From NCBI GenBank assembly GCA_965370555.1, contig CBDUVB010000005.1, positions 1-64,000 on the forward strand: a stretch of DNA of 64,000 nt, given 5' to 3'. Positions within the stretch are counted from its first letter, which is position 1. Each line of letters starts with the position of its first letter. This stretch comes from JAJOKK01 sp965370555. GTDB taxonomy: Bacteria > Bipolaricaulota > Bipolaricaulia > UBA7950 > UBA9294. The translations under genes and the position numbers were made by a program. Below, piece after piece: positions 16,324 to 25,048 of this stretch. Below the pieces are notes generated by a model. That model made no database searches, was not told where the DNA came from, and was given only the letters and a program-made list of their open reading frames with translations.

Positions 16324-19078
16324 GCGACCGCTCGAAGAACTCTTTGGTTGGCAGGAACCCCCCGATGGAAAGAGGCTTCTCCTATTTGATGGGCACTCTA
16401 TTGCCTACCGCGCGTTCTATGGCATTCGTGAGCTTACGACCAGAGACGGCCGCCCGGTGAACGCGGTCTACGGGTTCTGGCGGATTCTCACGCGGGTCAT
16501 GCGTTCCTTCCCTTCCTCCTACGCCGTGGTCACGTTCGATGCAGGGGGAGAGACCTTCCGCCACAGGCTCTACCCGGAGTATAAGGCAACCCGCAAGGAG
16601 ATGCCCGATGAGCTCGCCATGCAGTTTCCCTTGATTCAAGGACTCCTCGAACAGTTGGGAATTCGCATTGTCTCTATCGAAGGGGTCGAGGCCGATGACA
16701 TCATGGCGAGCCTCGCCCGACGTGCAGCGAAGGAGGGGTTGTCGGTCTTGATCGCTACCTCGGACAAGGACCTGGCGCAACTCGTCGATGAGAGGGTCAG
16801 CCTCATTCGATCGACCGGTCGCCGTTCCGGTGGCGGACAGTCGTCCGATGGGATCGAACTGATCGACCCCGTTAAGGTAAAGGAGAAATACGGCGTTCCA
16901 CCGGAGGGGATCATCGACTTTCTCTCACTTGTGGGCGATACGTCGGACAACATCCCTGGAATCCCTTCCATAGGCCCGAAGACCGCCTCTCGCCTCCTCG
17001 CGCAGTTCGGCTCGCTCGATGCAGTCCTTGAAAATGCCGATCAGGTAAGGAACGCGCGCATACAAGAGAACCTGAAAACTCACGCGGAGGAGGCCCGTCT
17101 CGCCCGCAAACTCGTCACCCTGGACGAGGAAATCGCAGTAGGGAAGGTGCCGGAGGACTGCCGACTGCACGGGGTGGACATCGAAGGCTTGCAGAAACTC
17201 TTAAGTGATCTTGATTTTCGCTCTATCCTTGACGAACTCGACCTTGAGGGAACCTCCCCTTTGACCGAGAAAACGAAGGACAAGCGCCGCGCGGACTACC
17301 GCACGATCCTTACAAGGGAGGAGCTCGACCGGCTGATCGAGGAGATCTCAAAAGAGGAAGAGATTTCACTCGACCTTGAGACGACGAGCCGCGATCCGAT
17401 GCGGGCGAAGATCGTGGGGATAGCCCTTTCATCTCATCCTTATGTTGGCTATTACATACCGGTCGCTCACAACTACCTCGGTGTACCCGCCCAGCTCACA
17501 ACCGACGAGGTTCTAACGGCGTTGCGCCCGCTCGTCGAAGAAGAGAGACCGAAGCTGATCGGACAGAACCTGAAGTACGACCTGATCATACTGCGACGGT
17601 ACGGGCTCTCTCCGCGAGGGGTGAGCTTCGATGCGATGATCGCCTCTCACCTTGCCCGTCCTGAGGAACGCCACCACAATCTAGAAACGATCGCCCGCAC
17701 GTACCTCAACTACGAGATGCTCTCCTATGGCGATCTTGTGGGCAAAGGAGGCGAGATCGCGGCCGTCCCAGTGGAGAAGGCAACTTTCTACGCCGCCGAG
17801 GACGCGGAGATCGTCTGTCGCGCCAAACCTCACTTGGAGGAAGCGCTGAAAGAGGCGGGCGCAATGCAGCTCTTTCACGAGGTGGAGGTCCCGCTGTTAT
17901 CGGTATTGGCACGGATGGAGGAGAACGGGATCCTCGTCGATCGGAAGGTCCTTGCCTCGCAAGGGCGTGACCTGCGCGAGCGGCTCTCCGTGATCGAAGA
18001 GGACCTCTACGAGATAGCTGGGGAACAGTTCAATCCGAATTCGCCCAAACAGGTGGCGCAGATCCTGTTCGACCACCTCGGCCTTCCCGTGATCGACCGT
18101 ACGAAGACGGGTCCATCGACGAGCGCCCGTGTCCTTTCAGAACTTGCGGTGACACACCCACTGCCCGGCAAGTTGATCGAGTACCGCGAGCTGGAAAAGC
18201 TCTTGAATACGTACATTGAGCGACTTCCCGAAGCGATCAACCCAGAGACGGGAAGGATCCATACCTCGTTCCACCAGACCTCGACTGCGACAGGTCGCCT
18301 CTCCTCCTCCGATCCGAACCTGCAGAATATACCGATTCGCACCGAGATAGGAGAGCGAATCCGGCGCGCGTTCGTCGCGCCGGAAGGATCGCTCCTGATC
18401 GGGGCTGACTACTCACAGATCGAGATCCGCCTGCTTGCTCACCTTGCGGAGGACGTGGCACTGATCGAGGCGTTCAAAGAGGGAAAGGACCTGCATCGCA
18501 TGACCGCGAGCCGTATCTTCGCTATCCCTGAGGAAGCGGTGACCGGGAAGCTTCGCAGCGCGGCCAAGAGGATAAACTTTGGGATCATCTACGGGATCAG
18601 CCCGTTCGGGCTCGCTCGCGAGCTTGGAATTCCCCGCACAGAGGCCAAGGCCTACATCGACCGTTTCTTCGAGGCCTACCCTCAAACAAAGGAGTACATG
18701 GATCGGATGATCGAGCAGGCGACGGAGCTAGGCTACGCGGAGACGGTCCTCGGTCGCCGCCGTCCCCTTCTGCAGCTTCGTTCAAAGAGCGTGCAAAGCA
18801 AGAATTTCGCCAAGCGAAACGCGATCAACACCCCGATCCAGGGGAGCGCGGCCGACCTGATCAAGCTCGCTATGCTCAAGATCGATCGGATCATCGAGGA
18901 GAAAACCCTCAAGGCAAAGATGCTCCTCCAGATCCACGACGAACTGATCTTCGAGGTGAAGGAAGAGGAGCGCGAGAAGGCGATGGAGCGGATCAAGGAG
19001 GAGATGGAAGGGGTGATGGAGCTTCGCCTCCCTCTGGAGGTGTCGGTCGAATGGGGGAAGGATTGGAGCAAGATCTAA
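16310..19078 (+). CDS. polA: DNA polymerase I with 5'-3' and active-looking 3'-5' exonuclease domains
   Basis: A 922-residue, three-domain enzyme. The 5' flap nuclease (about 20-300) has LLFDGHSIAYRAFYG, VEADDIMA, TSDKDLAQL and GDTSDNIPG. The 3'-5' exonuclease (about 330-500) keeps all acidic motifs: D355-x-E357 (LDLETTS), the NLKYD motif and YAAED, so proofreading is probably functional, unlike Taq polymerase. The polymerase domain has motif A DYSQIEIRLLAHL, motif B RSAAKRINFGIIYG and motif C QIHDELIFEV. The start is a GTG overlapping ruvC by 14 bases. Its role is Okazaki-fragment processing and repair synthesis. Confidence 0.97.
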   Translation: MSTCKRPLEELFGWQEPPDGKRLLLFDGHSIAYRAFYGIRELTTRDGRPVNAVYGFWRILTRVMRSFPSSYAVVTFDAGGETFRHRLYPEYKATRKEMPDELAMQFPLIQGLLEQLGIRIVSIEGVEADDIMASLARRAAKEGLSVLIATSDKDLAQLVDERVSLIRSTGRRSGGGQSSDGIELIDPVKVKEKYGVPPEGIIDFLSLVGDTSDNIPGIPSIGPKTASRLLAQFGSLDAVLENADQVRNARIQENLKTHAEEARLARKLVTLDEEIAVGKVPEDCRLHGVDIEGLQKLLSDLDFRSILDELDLEGTSPLTEKTKDKRRADYRTILTREELDRLIEEISKEEEISLDLETTSRDPMRAKIVGIALSSHPYVGYYIPVAHNYLGVPAQLTTDEVLTALRPLVEEERPKLIGQNLKYDLIILRRYGLSPRGVSFDAMIASHLARPEERHHNLETIARTYLNYEMLSYGDLVGKGGEIAAVPVEKATFYAAEDAEIVCRAKPHLEEALKEAGAMQLFHEVEVPLLSVLARMEENGILVDRKVLASQGRDLRERLSVIEEDLYEIAGEQFNPNSPKQVAQILFDHLGLPVIDRTKTGPSTSARVLSELAVTHPLPGKLIEYRELEKLLNTYIERLPEAINPETGRIHTSFHQTSTATGRLSSSDPNLQNIPIRTEIGERIRRAFVAPEGSLLIGADYSQIEIRLLAHLAEDVALIEAFKEGKDLHRMTASRIFAIPEEAVTGKLRSAAKRINFGIIYGISPFGLARELGIPRTEAKAYIDRFFEAYPQTKEYMDRMIEQATELGYAETVLGRRRPLLQLRSKSVQSKNFAKRNAINTPIQGSAADLIKLAMLKIDRIIEEKTLKAKMLLQIHDELIFEVKEEEREKAMERIKEEMEGVMELRLPLEVSVEWGKDWSKI

Positions 19079-19100
19079 CCCAAGGGACGAAGGAGGGATC

Positions 19101-19316
19101 ATGTTGAAACTCGGTTACTGGCTGATGATCGTCGCGGGGAGCCTCATTGGCGGATATGCAGCCTACTTTCTGATCCACCTGATTGTAACCGCACCCGGAA
19201 TCGGAACCTTCTTTAAAGTGGTGATCCTGATTGGGGCGGCTGGGTTGATCATAACGATCATCGGGCTGATACTGGAACGGAAGAAGGAGGGAAAGAATGT
19301 TTCTAGTGACGACTGA
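19101..19316 (+). CDS. small two-helix membrane protein
   Basis: A 71-residue protein after a good AAGGAGG site, with two hydrophobic segments (about 5-28 and 36-60) and a charged KKEGKNVSSDD end. No family is recognised. It overlaps the ybjQ-like gene by 20 bases and follows polA by 22 bases, so it may be the fifth gene of the folP operon. Confidence 0.6.
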   Translation: MLKLGYWLMIVAGSLIGGYAAYFLIHLIVTAPGIGTFFKVVILIGAAGLIITIIGLILERKKEGKNVSSDD

Positions 19317-19614
19317 GGCAGTGGAAGGACGCGAGGTTGAGGAAGTTCTAGGTCTTGTGCGGGGGAACACCATCCGGGCCCGCCACATCGGACGGGATGT
19401 GATGGCCGGGCTGCGGAACATCGTCGGTGGTGAGATCAAGGAGTACACCCGTATGCTCTCCCAGGCACGCGATGAGGCGATATCCCGCATGGTCAAAGAA
19501 GCAGAAGCTCTCGGTGCAAACGCTGTTTTGGGAGTACGCTTCACCACCTCTCAGACGATGTCTGGCGCTGCCGAGATCCTCGCCTACGGAACGGCCGTGC
19601 GGTTGAAGGAGTAG
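19297..19614 (+). CDS. YbjQ/UPF0145 family protein
   Basis: A 105-residue protein matching the YbjQ family: GLVRGNTIRARHIGRD, the EYTRMLSQARDEAISRMVKEAEALGANAV helix and the closing EILAYGTAVRL. Members are small homo-oligomeric proteins, once called heavy-metal-binding; the function is not established. It is coupled to the small membrane protein by overlap. A 42-bp copy of its 3' end occurs at 22059-22100 (two mismatches), where it supplies the start of the truncated fic gene. Confidence 0.85.
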   Translation: MFLVTTEAVEGREVEEVLGLVRGNTIRARHIGRDVMAGLRNIVGGEIKEYTRMLSQARDEAISRMVKEAEALGANAVLGVRFTTSQTMSGAAEILAYGTAVRLKE

Positions 19615-19679
19615 CCCCGGACTGTCGCATGAACCTCTTCTCCTTCCAGGTTGCGGAGCAAGGCCGGAGACCGAACAGA

Positions 19680-19880
19680 AGCTTTCACCGCCGAGAACGC
19701 GGAGCACGCAGAGAGGGGCAGCAGGATTGAATGATTGAGCGAGTGAGTGATTGAGGAATTGAACTTCCCAATCTTCCGCTCATTCAATCTTTCGGTCTCT
19801 CAATTCCTCAGAGCCCTCTGCGGTAGAAAAGGCTTGTGTCTCTCGCAAAGACGCCAAGGCGTCAAGCCGCAGAGGATTTA
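19680..19880. repeat. intergenic dispersed repeat remnants
   Basis: This gene-free stretch holds low-complexity repeat material. The run at about 19829-19860 (cttgtgtctctcgcaaaga and flanks) recurs with few changes at about 43051-43082, and a shorter relative stands near 42946. It also contains the inverted pair ctctgcgg...ccgcagag (about 19814-19876). These look like degenerate copies of a non-coding repeat family. Confidence 0.5.
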
Positions 19881-19964
19881 TAGCCCTTCTCCCTCTTTTT
19901 GCGGCTCTTCTTGCATTCCCGGTTTCCTCAGCATTAATAGTGGGCAAGTAATTGCCTGTCGCAC

Positions 19965-19992
19965 TTGATTTCTGCTCGTCTAACTGTACACT
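19965..19992 (+). promoter_or_regulatory. promoter of the toxin-antitoxin pair
   Basis: TTGATT (19965-19970), 16-base spacer, TACACT (19987-19992). The predicted start near 20000 is about 20 bases before the GTG of the antitoxin gene, which has AAGGAGG. Such operons are usually autorepressed at this position. Confidence 0.55.
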
Positions 19993-20020
19993 TAGAAGGT
20001 CAATTTAAGGAGGGATCAAG

Positions 20021-20293
20021 GTGTTTAAGAGAGCTATTCCCATTACTCAGGCGCGTCACGAGCTCGGCCGTCTTCCAGAGGAATTTGCCGCCGACGATGC
20101 ATCTGATGCGGTCGCAATTACCCGCCGCGGAAAGCCGGTGCTGGCTGTCTTGCCGTGGGATCTGTACGACAGCCTCGTGGAAACCCTGGAGATCCTCGGC
20201 GATGAGGATCTCATGGCGGCTCTACGACAGAGCATCAAGGAGATGGAGAGCGGAGAGCTTATCCCGTGGGACGAGGTAAAAAGCGTTTCTTAG
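20021..20293 (+). CDS. Phd/YefM-type antitoxin
   Basis: A 90-residue protein: PITQARHELGRLPEEF at the start, AITRRGKPVLAVLPWDLYDSLVETLEIL in the middle, then an acidic C-terminal half (DLMAALRQSIKEMESGELIPWDEV). This is the Phd/YefM fold: an N-terminal DNA-binding/dimer part and a C-terminal toxin-neutralising tail. It starts at GTG after AAGGAGGGATCAAG. The toxin gene begins six bases after its stop, in the usual antitoxin-first order. It lies at the edge of a stretch of decayed genes, typical for mobile toxin-antitoxin modules. Confidence 0.85.
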   Translation: MFKRAIPITQARHELGRLPEEFAADDASDAVAITRRGKPVLAVLPWDLYDSLVETLEILGDEDLMAALRQSIKEMESGELIPWDEVKSVS

Positions 20294-20299
20294 CCGACA

Positions 20300-20635
20300 A
20301 TGCCTTCCTATCAAGTATTCCTCACGCCTCAAGCGCAGCTCATGCTTCACGCGATCACCGATAGACGAATCCGTAACATGATCGCCCGCCGTATCGATGA
20401 ACTAACAAAGGAACCGGCAAAGAAAGGCAAGGCACTAGTCGCCGAGTTGATCGGATTCCGCAGCCTGCGTGTCGCAAGATACCGTGTGCTCTACAAGGTA
20501 AAGAAGGAAAGGGTAATCATTGTCGCAGTAGGAATTCGGAGAGAGGGCGATACAAAAGATATCTACGCCCGTGCGAAGAAACTACTGAGGCTGAAATTGA
20601 TTGAGCTTCCTATTGATAGCGATAAAGAGAAGTAG
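20300..20635 (+). CDS. RelE/ParE-family toxin
   Basis: A 111-residue basic protein of the RelE/ParE fold: YQVFLTPQAQLMLHAI at the start, IARRIDELTKEP, and the core strands LRVARYRVLYKVKKERVIIVAVGIRREGDTKDIY. RelE-like members cleave mRNA at the ribosome; ParE-like ones inhibit gyrase. The RYRVLY..RVIIVAVGIR pattern is closer to RelE. It is partner to the Phd/YefM-type antitoxin just upstream. It is intact, with a slightly extended C-terminus compared with typical 85-95-residue toxins. Confidence 0.82.
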   Translation: MPSYQVFLTPQAQLMLHAITDRRIRNMIARRIDELTKEPAKKGKALVAELIGFRSLRVARYRVLYKVKKERVIIVAVGIRREGDTKDIYARAKKLLRLKLIELPIDSDKEK

Positions 20636-20644
20636 AAGGCCGAA

Positions 20645-20902
20645 GTCCATGGTAATCCCGATAATCCTTACGTAGGGCATAGTCTCTGGCAGGGCGTATT
20701 CGCCTTTAGTACTCGGACAAACACCAAGAATGAAGGTGTGACCCCCATCCTCCCTCTTGAGAACCGGACCCGCCCGTCGATCGCCACGCTGGTCGACGAC
20801 GCCGAGGCGTTGAAGGCCGGGTTCGAGCGGGTGAAGAAGCTGGACATCCGAATCGTCTATCCGGGCCACGGAAAGCCGTTCACCATGGACGAAATCGGAT
20901 AG
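20645..20902 (+). pseudogene. fragment of an MBL-fold hydrolase (C-terminal end)
   Basis: An open frame without a plausible start. Its last 45 codons read like the C-terminus of a metallo-beta-lactamase-fold hydrolase: RPSIATLVDDAEALKAGF, then RIVYPGHGKPF with the final metal-binding His. The catalytic HxHxDH part is missing. The upstream portion (about 20645-20760) is not recognisable. A gene remnant. Confidence 0.6.
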
Positions 20903-20939
20903 CGAAGTGAAAGACACGCCTCGTTGCTGAAAGGTCCCG

Positions 20940-21071
20940 AGATACGTCGAGATTGTTGATGAGTTCCCGATGACCCCATCGGGCAGAATCCAGAGGTTCC
21001 GCCTGCGGGAGATGCTGAGGAAAGCGATCGAGGATGGAACGCCCGTCAAACTAAAGCCTAGCGTGAAGTGA
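20940..21071 (+). pseudogene. fragment of an AMP-forming acyl-CoA synthetase (C-terminal end)
   Basis: About 43 codons in one frame give [17 protein letters not shown] followed by [13 protein letters not shown]. This is the C-terminal hinge/lysine region of AMP-dependent acyl-CoA ligases (usual form PxTxSGKIxK), with Arg in place of the catalytic Lys. Nothing of the rest of the enzyme is present. Confidence 0.65.
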
Positions 21072-21218
21072 ACAGCTTTGTGCGAGTCTGATGACCACGT
21101 TGCTAACCCGAGGCATTCCGATATCATTCGGGACGCGGCGCAAGTTAGCTCTCTCATGGTTAGTGTTGCAGAGCGGCGATCAGGAATCCAGTTCACACGG
21201 TTGACGATTAGTTGACGA

Positions 21219-22154
21219 TTATAGGCTTAGCTCGTAGTAAGTTGCTCGGCCCTTACCCTGCCTGGCGATTAAGCCATTCTCTAGCAGAGGCCGGATGAGG
21301 CGATTGGCCATCTCTCGGCTGATGCCGAACATCGATTGCACCTCGCTGATCGTGATGCGAGCGTTAGTCTGAAGGTGCTTGAGGATCGCCATTTGTCTAT
21401 CATCCAGGTAAATTTGGCCTTTGGCCTCTTTCAACCTTCGATCCAAGCTGAAGTCGAGGATTGCTTTCTTCACCCTTCCCATGCTGACGTCCACACCTTC
21501 GGTGAAGTATTCCAGCCATTTTGTGATATCGATCCTCTCGGGATCAACAGCCTGAAGGGCAGCGTAGTAGCGGCTCCGGTCCTCGTTGTAGTAGTCGTCC
21601 AGGGCGAAGAACCTCTTCGTATCGAAGCCCCGCCGGTAGAGGATCAGAGTGGCAAGAGCCCTCGCTGTCCGCCCGTTCCCATCGACAAAAGGATGAACAC
21701 GGACCAATTCATAGTGAGCGATCCCGCTCGCCAGGACAGGATACAACTCCTTCGCCTTCTCACTGTTGAGCCAGGCGACAAACTCTTCCATCAACCTGGG
21801 CACCTTCTCTACCGGCGGAGGTTGAAAGACCGTCCTGCCAAAGCTGTCCACAACCGCCACCGGAACCCTGCGGCAATGTCCAGATTCAGTCTCATCCAAA
21901 AGCCCCCTGGTCGTCAGCCGATGGATCTCTAGGAGAGTCTCCTCAGTGATTCCTTGCTCCCCTTTGCTCCCAAGCCGATCGATGTATTCCAATACCTTTA
22001 CATAGTTTTCGACCTCTATTTTGTCCTTCTCCCATGCCGGGACCTCTTCACCAGCCAGGAGATCCTCGCCTACGGAATGGCCGTGCGGTTGAAGGAATAG
22101 ACCTGGGAGCCCCTTCGGTCTATGCAGGACACTACGCAAGCCGTGAACGAGCAC
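21219..22154 (-). CDS. Fic-domain protein, 5'-truncated and fused to foreign sequence
   Basis: A 311-residue frame. The Fic core is intact: HPFVDGNGRTAR near residue 154 (the catalytic His loop), then GFDTKRFFALDDYYNEDRSRYY, and a C-terminal winged helix (ITISEVQSMFGISREMANRLIRPLLENGL). Fic proteins of this class transfer AMP or similar groups and carry an N-terminal inhibitory helix [S/T]xxxE[G/N]. Here the sequence before about residue 35 is not Fic. It is the antisense of a 42-bp copy of the ybjQ 3' end, so the inhibitory helix and native start are lost. The gene may be dead, or it may make an unregulated enzyme. No clear ribosome site precedes the ATG. Confidence 0.7.
   Translation of the reverse strand: MLVHGLRSVLHRPKGLPGLFLQPHGHSVGEDLLAGEEVPAWEKDKIEVENYVKVLEYIDRLGSKGEQGITEETLLEIHRLTTRGLLDETESGHCRRVPVAVVDSFGRTVFQPPPVEKVPRLMEEFVAWLNSEKAKELYPVLASGIAHYELVRVHPFVDGNGRTARALATLILYRRGFDTKRFFALDDYYNEDRSRYYAALQAVDPERIDITKWLEYFTEGVDVSMGRVKKAILDFSLDRRLKEAKGQIYLDDRQMAILKHLQTNARITISEVQSMFGISREMANRLIRPLLENGLIARQGKGRATYYELSL
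22059..22100 (+). repeat. copy of the 3' end of the ybjQ-like gene
   Basis: Forty of 42 bases match 19573-19614, including the stop codon. The copy is joined directly to the 5' side of the Fic gene and marks a recombination junction. Confidence 0.85.
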
Positions 22155-22195
22155 GAAAGCGACTGGCCAAGGAGCTTGTGAAAGCGAGTGGTTGA

Positions 22196-22399
22196 GGTAA
22201 GTCCAAGTAGTCAGTTGACCAGACGTTCGGAGCAGGTTGCCAGTTTCCCTCTGTCGGGACGCATGGTGTAGGGTATGAATCTCAAGACGTACGCGAAGTG
22301 ATTAAGGGTTCATACCGCATCATCTACCGGATAAGGCCAGGTAAAATAGATGTTGTCGCCGTAGTGCATAGCGCACGCGTGTTGCCGCCAGAGTTGTAA
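22196..22399 (+). pseudogene. ParE-family toxin remnant
   Basis: A frame without a start codon, ending at 22399. It reads QVASFPLSGR, then EVIKGSYRIIYRI and VVAVVHSARVLPPEL, the C-terminal two thirds of a ParE/RelE-superfamily toxin. The N-terminal helices are missing. The frame just before it ends in RKRLAKELVKASG and a stop, possibly the tail of the cognate antitoxin. Confidence 0.65.
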
Positions 22400-22686
22400 G
22401 TAGATGGATATGGCTAGATAGCCTGAACCCCACATCTCCTACGCGTAGATGCAGCTTTCCAGCACTTCTCTGCCTTGCAGGATCAGCCCTTGACTTAGCA
22501 GGAACTAGCGTCTAGACTGATGCAGGTTATTCCCCCCAGGTTCCTCTGAAGCCCTCTTGTGCAGCGACGGCGGTAGCGGCATAGCGCGGCGTTACATCAC
22601 GACTGCAGCGGATAGATCGAGAACGCAAAAAACTATGCTAATTTGTCAAGTGGGGGTAAGACGGTTCCAGGTTAGGGCATAGACTT
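22400..22686. other. gene-free stretch
   Basis: No ORF, hairpin or convincing promoter is visible over these 290 bases between the ParE remnant and the PD-(D/E)XK-like gene. Confidence 0.5.
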
Positions 22687-23355
22687 ATGAAGAACATCGG
22701 TATCTTGGATTTGTTCGGGTACATCGAGAACAGCCTCTTGAACCGTCCAGTGTTGGCAGAGTTAGAGAAGATAATAGCAGACAAACGATCGCATGCTGGA
22801 ACAAGGCGAGAAGAGGTATTCACGAGAGAGTTCCTTTGCCCTAGTTTAGCTCAATATTTCTACGTTGATCACCGCTCCTTCCTCAACCTTACCGACTCCG
22901 AGATTGCCAGTGGGCTAGGTACAGAGGGCTACAAGAACGCTGAAGGTTTTGGGTTTACGCCCGCGCGAAAAGGACGGCACTTATTCACAAAGACAGATAT
23001 TGTTAAGCCGCAGATTCCACGATCCTGGATTGCCGACGATGCAAAACTTTACAGAAATCAAGCATGTCCGGACTTTGCGATTCGTGATCCTTTGCCGCTG
23101 TCTATTCTAGGTGAGGTTAAGTTCTTTCGGTCCGGGAACTCAGAAACCGCGGTAAGAGAGCTCTACAACGCTGCACGGCAGGCTGTGTTCTATTTAGGAG
23201 CATTTCGTGGAGAATATGAGCAGGCCGTCGTGGTGGTAGCGGATGCATCGGTGGGGCATGTGTTTGTCAAGGGAATTCGCCGTATGAACCCAGGTATTTT
23301 AGAGCGTTTCGGAGAAGAAACAAGCATCTTCCTCTTTATAATACCCTTGTCTTGA
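22687..23355 (+). CDS. putative PD-(D/E)XK nuclease-like protein
   Basis: A 222-residue protein of no family I can name. The centre reads ACPDFAIRDPLPLSILGEVKFF (about 130-150): a PD followed after a hydrophobic stretch by E-V-K, as in the PD-(D/E)XK nuclease fold used by restriction and repair enzymes. A following helix (ETAVRELYNAARQAVFYLGAF) and two hydrophobic strands (AVVVVADA, IFLFIIPLS) are compatible with that fold. There is no methyltransferase or helicase neighbour, so it is not a recognisable restriction system. The ATG has no strong ribosome site. It lies among decayed genes and its codon use is more AT-rich than the housekeeping block, suggesting transfer. Confidence 0.5.
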   Translation: MKNIGILDLFGYIENSLLNRPVLAELEKIIADKRSHAGTRREEVFTREFLCPSLAQYFYVDHRSFLNLTDSEIASGLGTEGYKNAEGFGFTPARKGRHLFTKTDIVKPQIPRSWIADDAKLYRNQACPDFAIRDPLPLSILGEVKFFRSGNSETAVRELYNAARQAVFYLGAFRGEYEQAVVVVADASVGHVFVKGIRRMNPGILERFGEETSIFLFIIPLS

Positions 23356-23509
23356 TAGTACGTTTTGCAGATCCTGCTTCATAGGGTGGATTCAACTAGT
23401 AAATGCAACTTCGGTAAGTGATCTAAGAGGGGAGCGGTGGTAGTAGCAACAGTGTCACAGAGACCGGTAAAGCAAGGAACACTGATGAGCACGTACACTT
23501 GAGAGACAG

Positions 23510-23868
23510 TTGCACTTGGAAGCTGAATCCAGGTTATTCTACGATGACCTCACGCGCCGTCGGTTTGCTGGGTGGGGGATATCTCCGTGGGAAGACTTGA
23601 AAGGGCAGATCTTCCTTGGGACGGATGCCTTTGTGGGAAGCCTCCCCACAGCGTCGGAGTTGAAGGAAGTGCCTCGACGTCAACGTCTCGTCAGTCGTCC
23701 GCGGCTAGGCGATGTCCTCCGAACGCGGAGGACATCGTAGGGATTGCACAGGCATACCACGAGCACGGCTACACAATGAAAGAGATTGCCGATCATCTTG
23801 GCGTTCACTACGCCACTGTCAGCCGCCGATTGAGGAAATATGAGCAGGGAGAATCTATGATTTCCTAG
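23510..23868 (+). pseudogene. REP-associated tyrosine-transposase-like (TnpA/Y1) C-terminal remnant, frameshifted
   Basis: One frame gives GQIFLGTDAFVGSL and EVPRRQR, typical of the region after the catalytic domain in Y1/REP-associated transposases. A second frame continues with AYHEHGYTMKEIADHLGVHYATVSRRLRK, the helix-turn-helix end of the same proteins. The two halves are separated by a frameshift near 23720-23745, and the N-terminal HUH/tyrosine domain is absent. Confidence 0.6.
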
Positions 23869-24280
23869 TGCTGGATTGCAAGACTTGACCCCCATTGCTC
23901 ACAATCCAAGCAGGAAGTGAGAATGTTCGAGTAGGGGGATGGTATTCGTCCAGCCTCCGACAGGTGTAGCCCTGTGGTGGGCAGCGCTTGATTGGGAGGG
24001 GTACAGTGAATGTCTCTAATTTCTGAAGATTGCGGAGTCTACCATTGCGTTTTGTACGGAGACGGAAACGAAGAGAAGCACCAAGAATAGGAACTCAAGC
24101 CCGCGCGCGCCCGAGGTAGCTGTACCCCAACGTGGCATCCCCGTATCCCCGATCCGACACCGTGGTCAGCGTTGCCTATCCTATTCCAACAGAGCGTTGA
24201 GAGGCAGGGCGTGGCTGCCGGCCCATCGAACAAGAGGCCGGGTGGTAGTTGCAAGACCAGACCACGTCAGCCGCGCTCCA
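23869..24280. other. gene-free stretch
   Basis: About 410 bases without a supportable gene. On the minus strand a short frame around 24100-24180 reads GYGDATLGYSYLG, reminiscent of an outer-membrane-protein fragment, but it is too short to call. Confidence 0.4.
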
Positions 24281-25048
24281 TCATTCTTTACCCTGTTCGC
24301 GCTCGAATGCGTCCAGTCCCCTTGGCGGGCGACCAATGCGTCGCCCATTTACCAACCAGAAGGCCGGGGCTATCCCTACCAGGACCAAACCAAGTATAAA
24401 GGGAACTATGGCGACTAATCGGAGAACTGGGTGGAGGCTCTGAACCAGTGCTCCAAGCTGAGAAACACCAGGCAGAGCGAGCAACATTATCGTCATCGTC
24501 AACATCGACAGGGAAAGAACCGTAAATCTGATCCACTCAAAGCTCCTCACTTGCTTAATTACCTTAACTCCCTTCAAAGCACCTGTAATATGTACGTTAC
24601 TTGCTGAAGAACCTGTATGTATAACCCTAATCACAGCTCCATCATCATTGTTCAAGTACTCAAAAAGAAGCGTCAGGCTTTTACCTTCAGCATCCAGTTG
24701 AATACTGAAGTCGCTTGAAGGGTTGTTCATCTCTACAACTGCACCCTCAAGTATCATTACACCTTCTTTGGCTACAATCCTGGGCGGATTCGCAGTCGCG
24801 ATGTCTGTCTTATCTAACGTGCTTCTGCCAGCATTCCAGAAAAGGATCGTGCTCACAGTAAGCGTGGAAACCTGCTGGCCGCGATACCATATCTTGAGGC
24901 CTTCGACGCTCCTATGGCTAGAGGTGATAACAGGAGTACTTCGAATTGCCCAACGAGGGGCTTTTGCTGAGAAGCCGCGCCGGTAGAATAACCACGCGAA
25001 GAACCATGCCCCAAGAAGGCTAATTGCAACAGTTAGTCCAAACTCCAT
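24281..25048 (-). CDS. membrane protein of unknown function
   Basis: A 255-residue protein starting at the ATG after AAAGGAGGTATC. It has an N-terminal membrane anchor (about 5-22), a soluble mostly beta-strand middle (about 35-165) and two C-terminal membrane helices (about 168-190 and 207-232), then a basic/acidic tail. I recognise no named family. The middle contains TLTVSTILFWNAGRSTLDKTDI and a phrase EYLNNDDGAVIRVIHTG that suggest a beta-sandwich facing one side of the membrane. It stands alone. Confidence 0.65.
   Translation of the reverse strand: MEFGLTVAISLLGAWFFAWLFYRRGFSAKAPRWAIRSTPVITSSHRSVEGLKIWYRGQQVSTLTVSTILFWNAGRSTLDKTDIATANPPRIVAKEGVMILEGAVVEMNNPSSDFSIQLDAEGKSLTLLFEYLNNDDGAVIRVIHTGSSASNVHITGALKGVKVIKQVRSFEWIRFTVLSLSMLTMTIMLLALPGVSQLGALVQSLHPVLRLVAIVPFILGLVLVGIAPAFWLVNGRRIGRPPRGLDAFEREQGKE

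Noticed and set aside
20582..21196. Minus-strand frame of 204 codons
   Set aside because: It is antisense to the recognisable MBL and acyl-CoA-synthetase fragments and has no family-like content.
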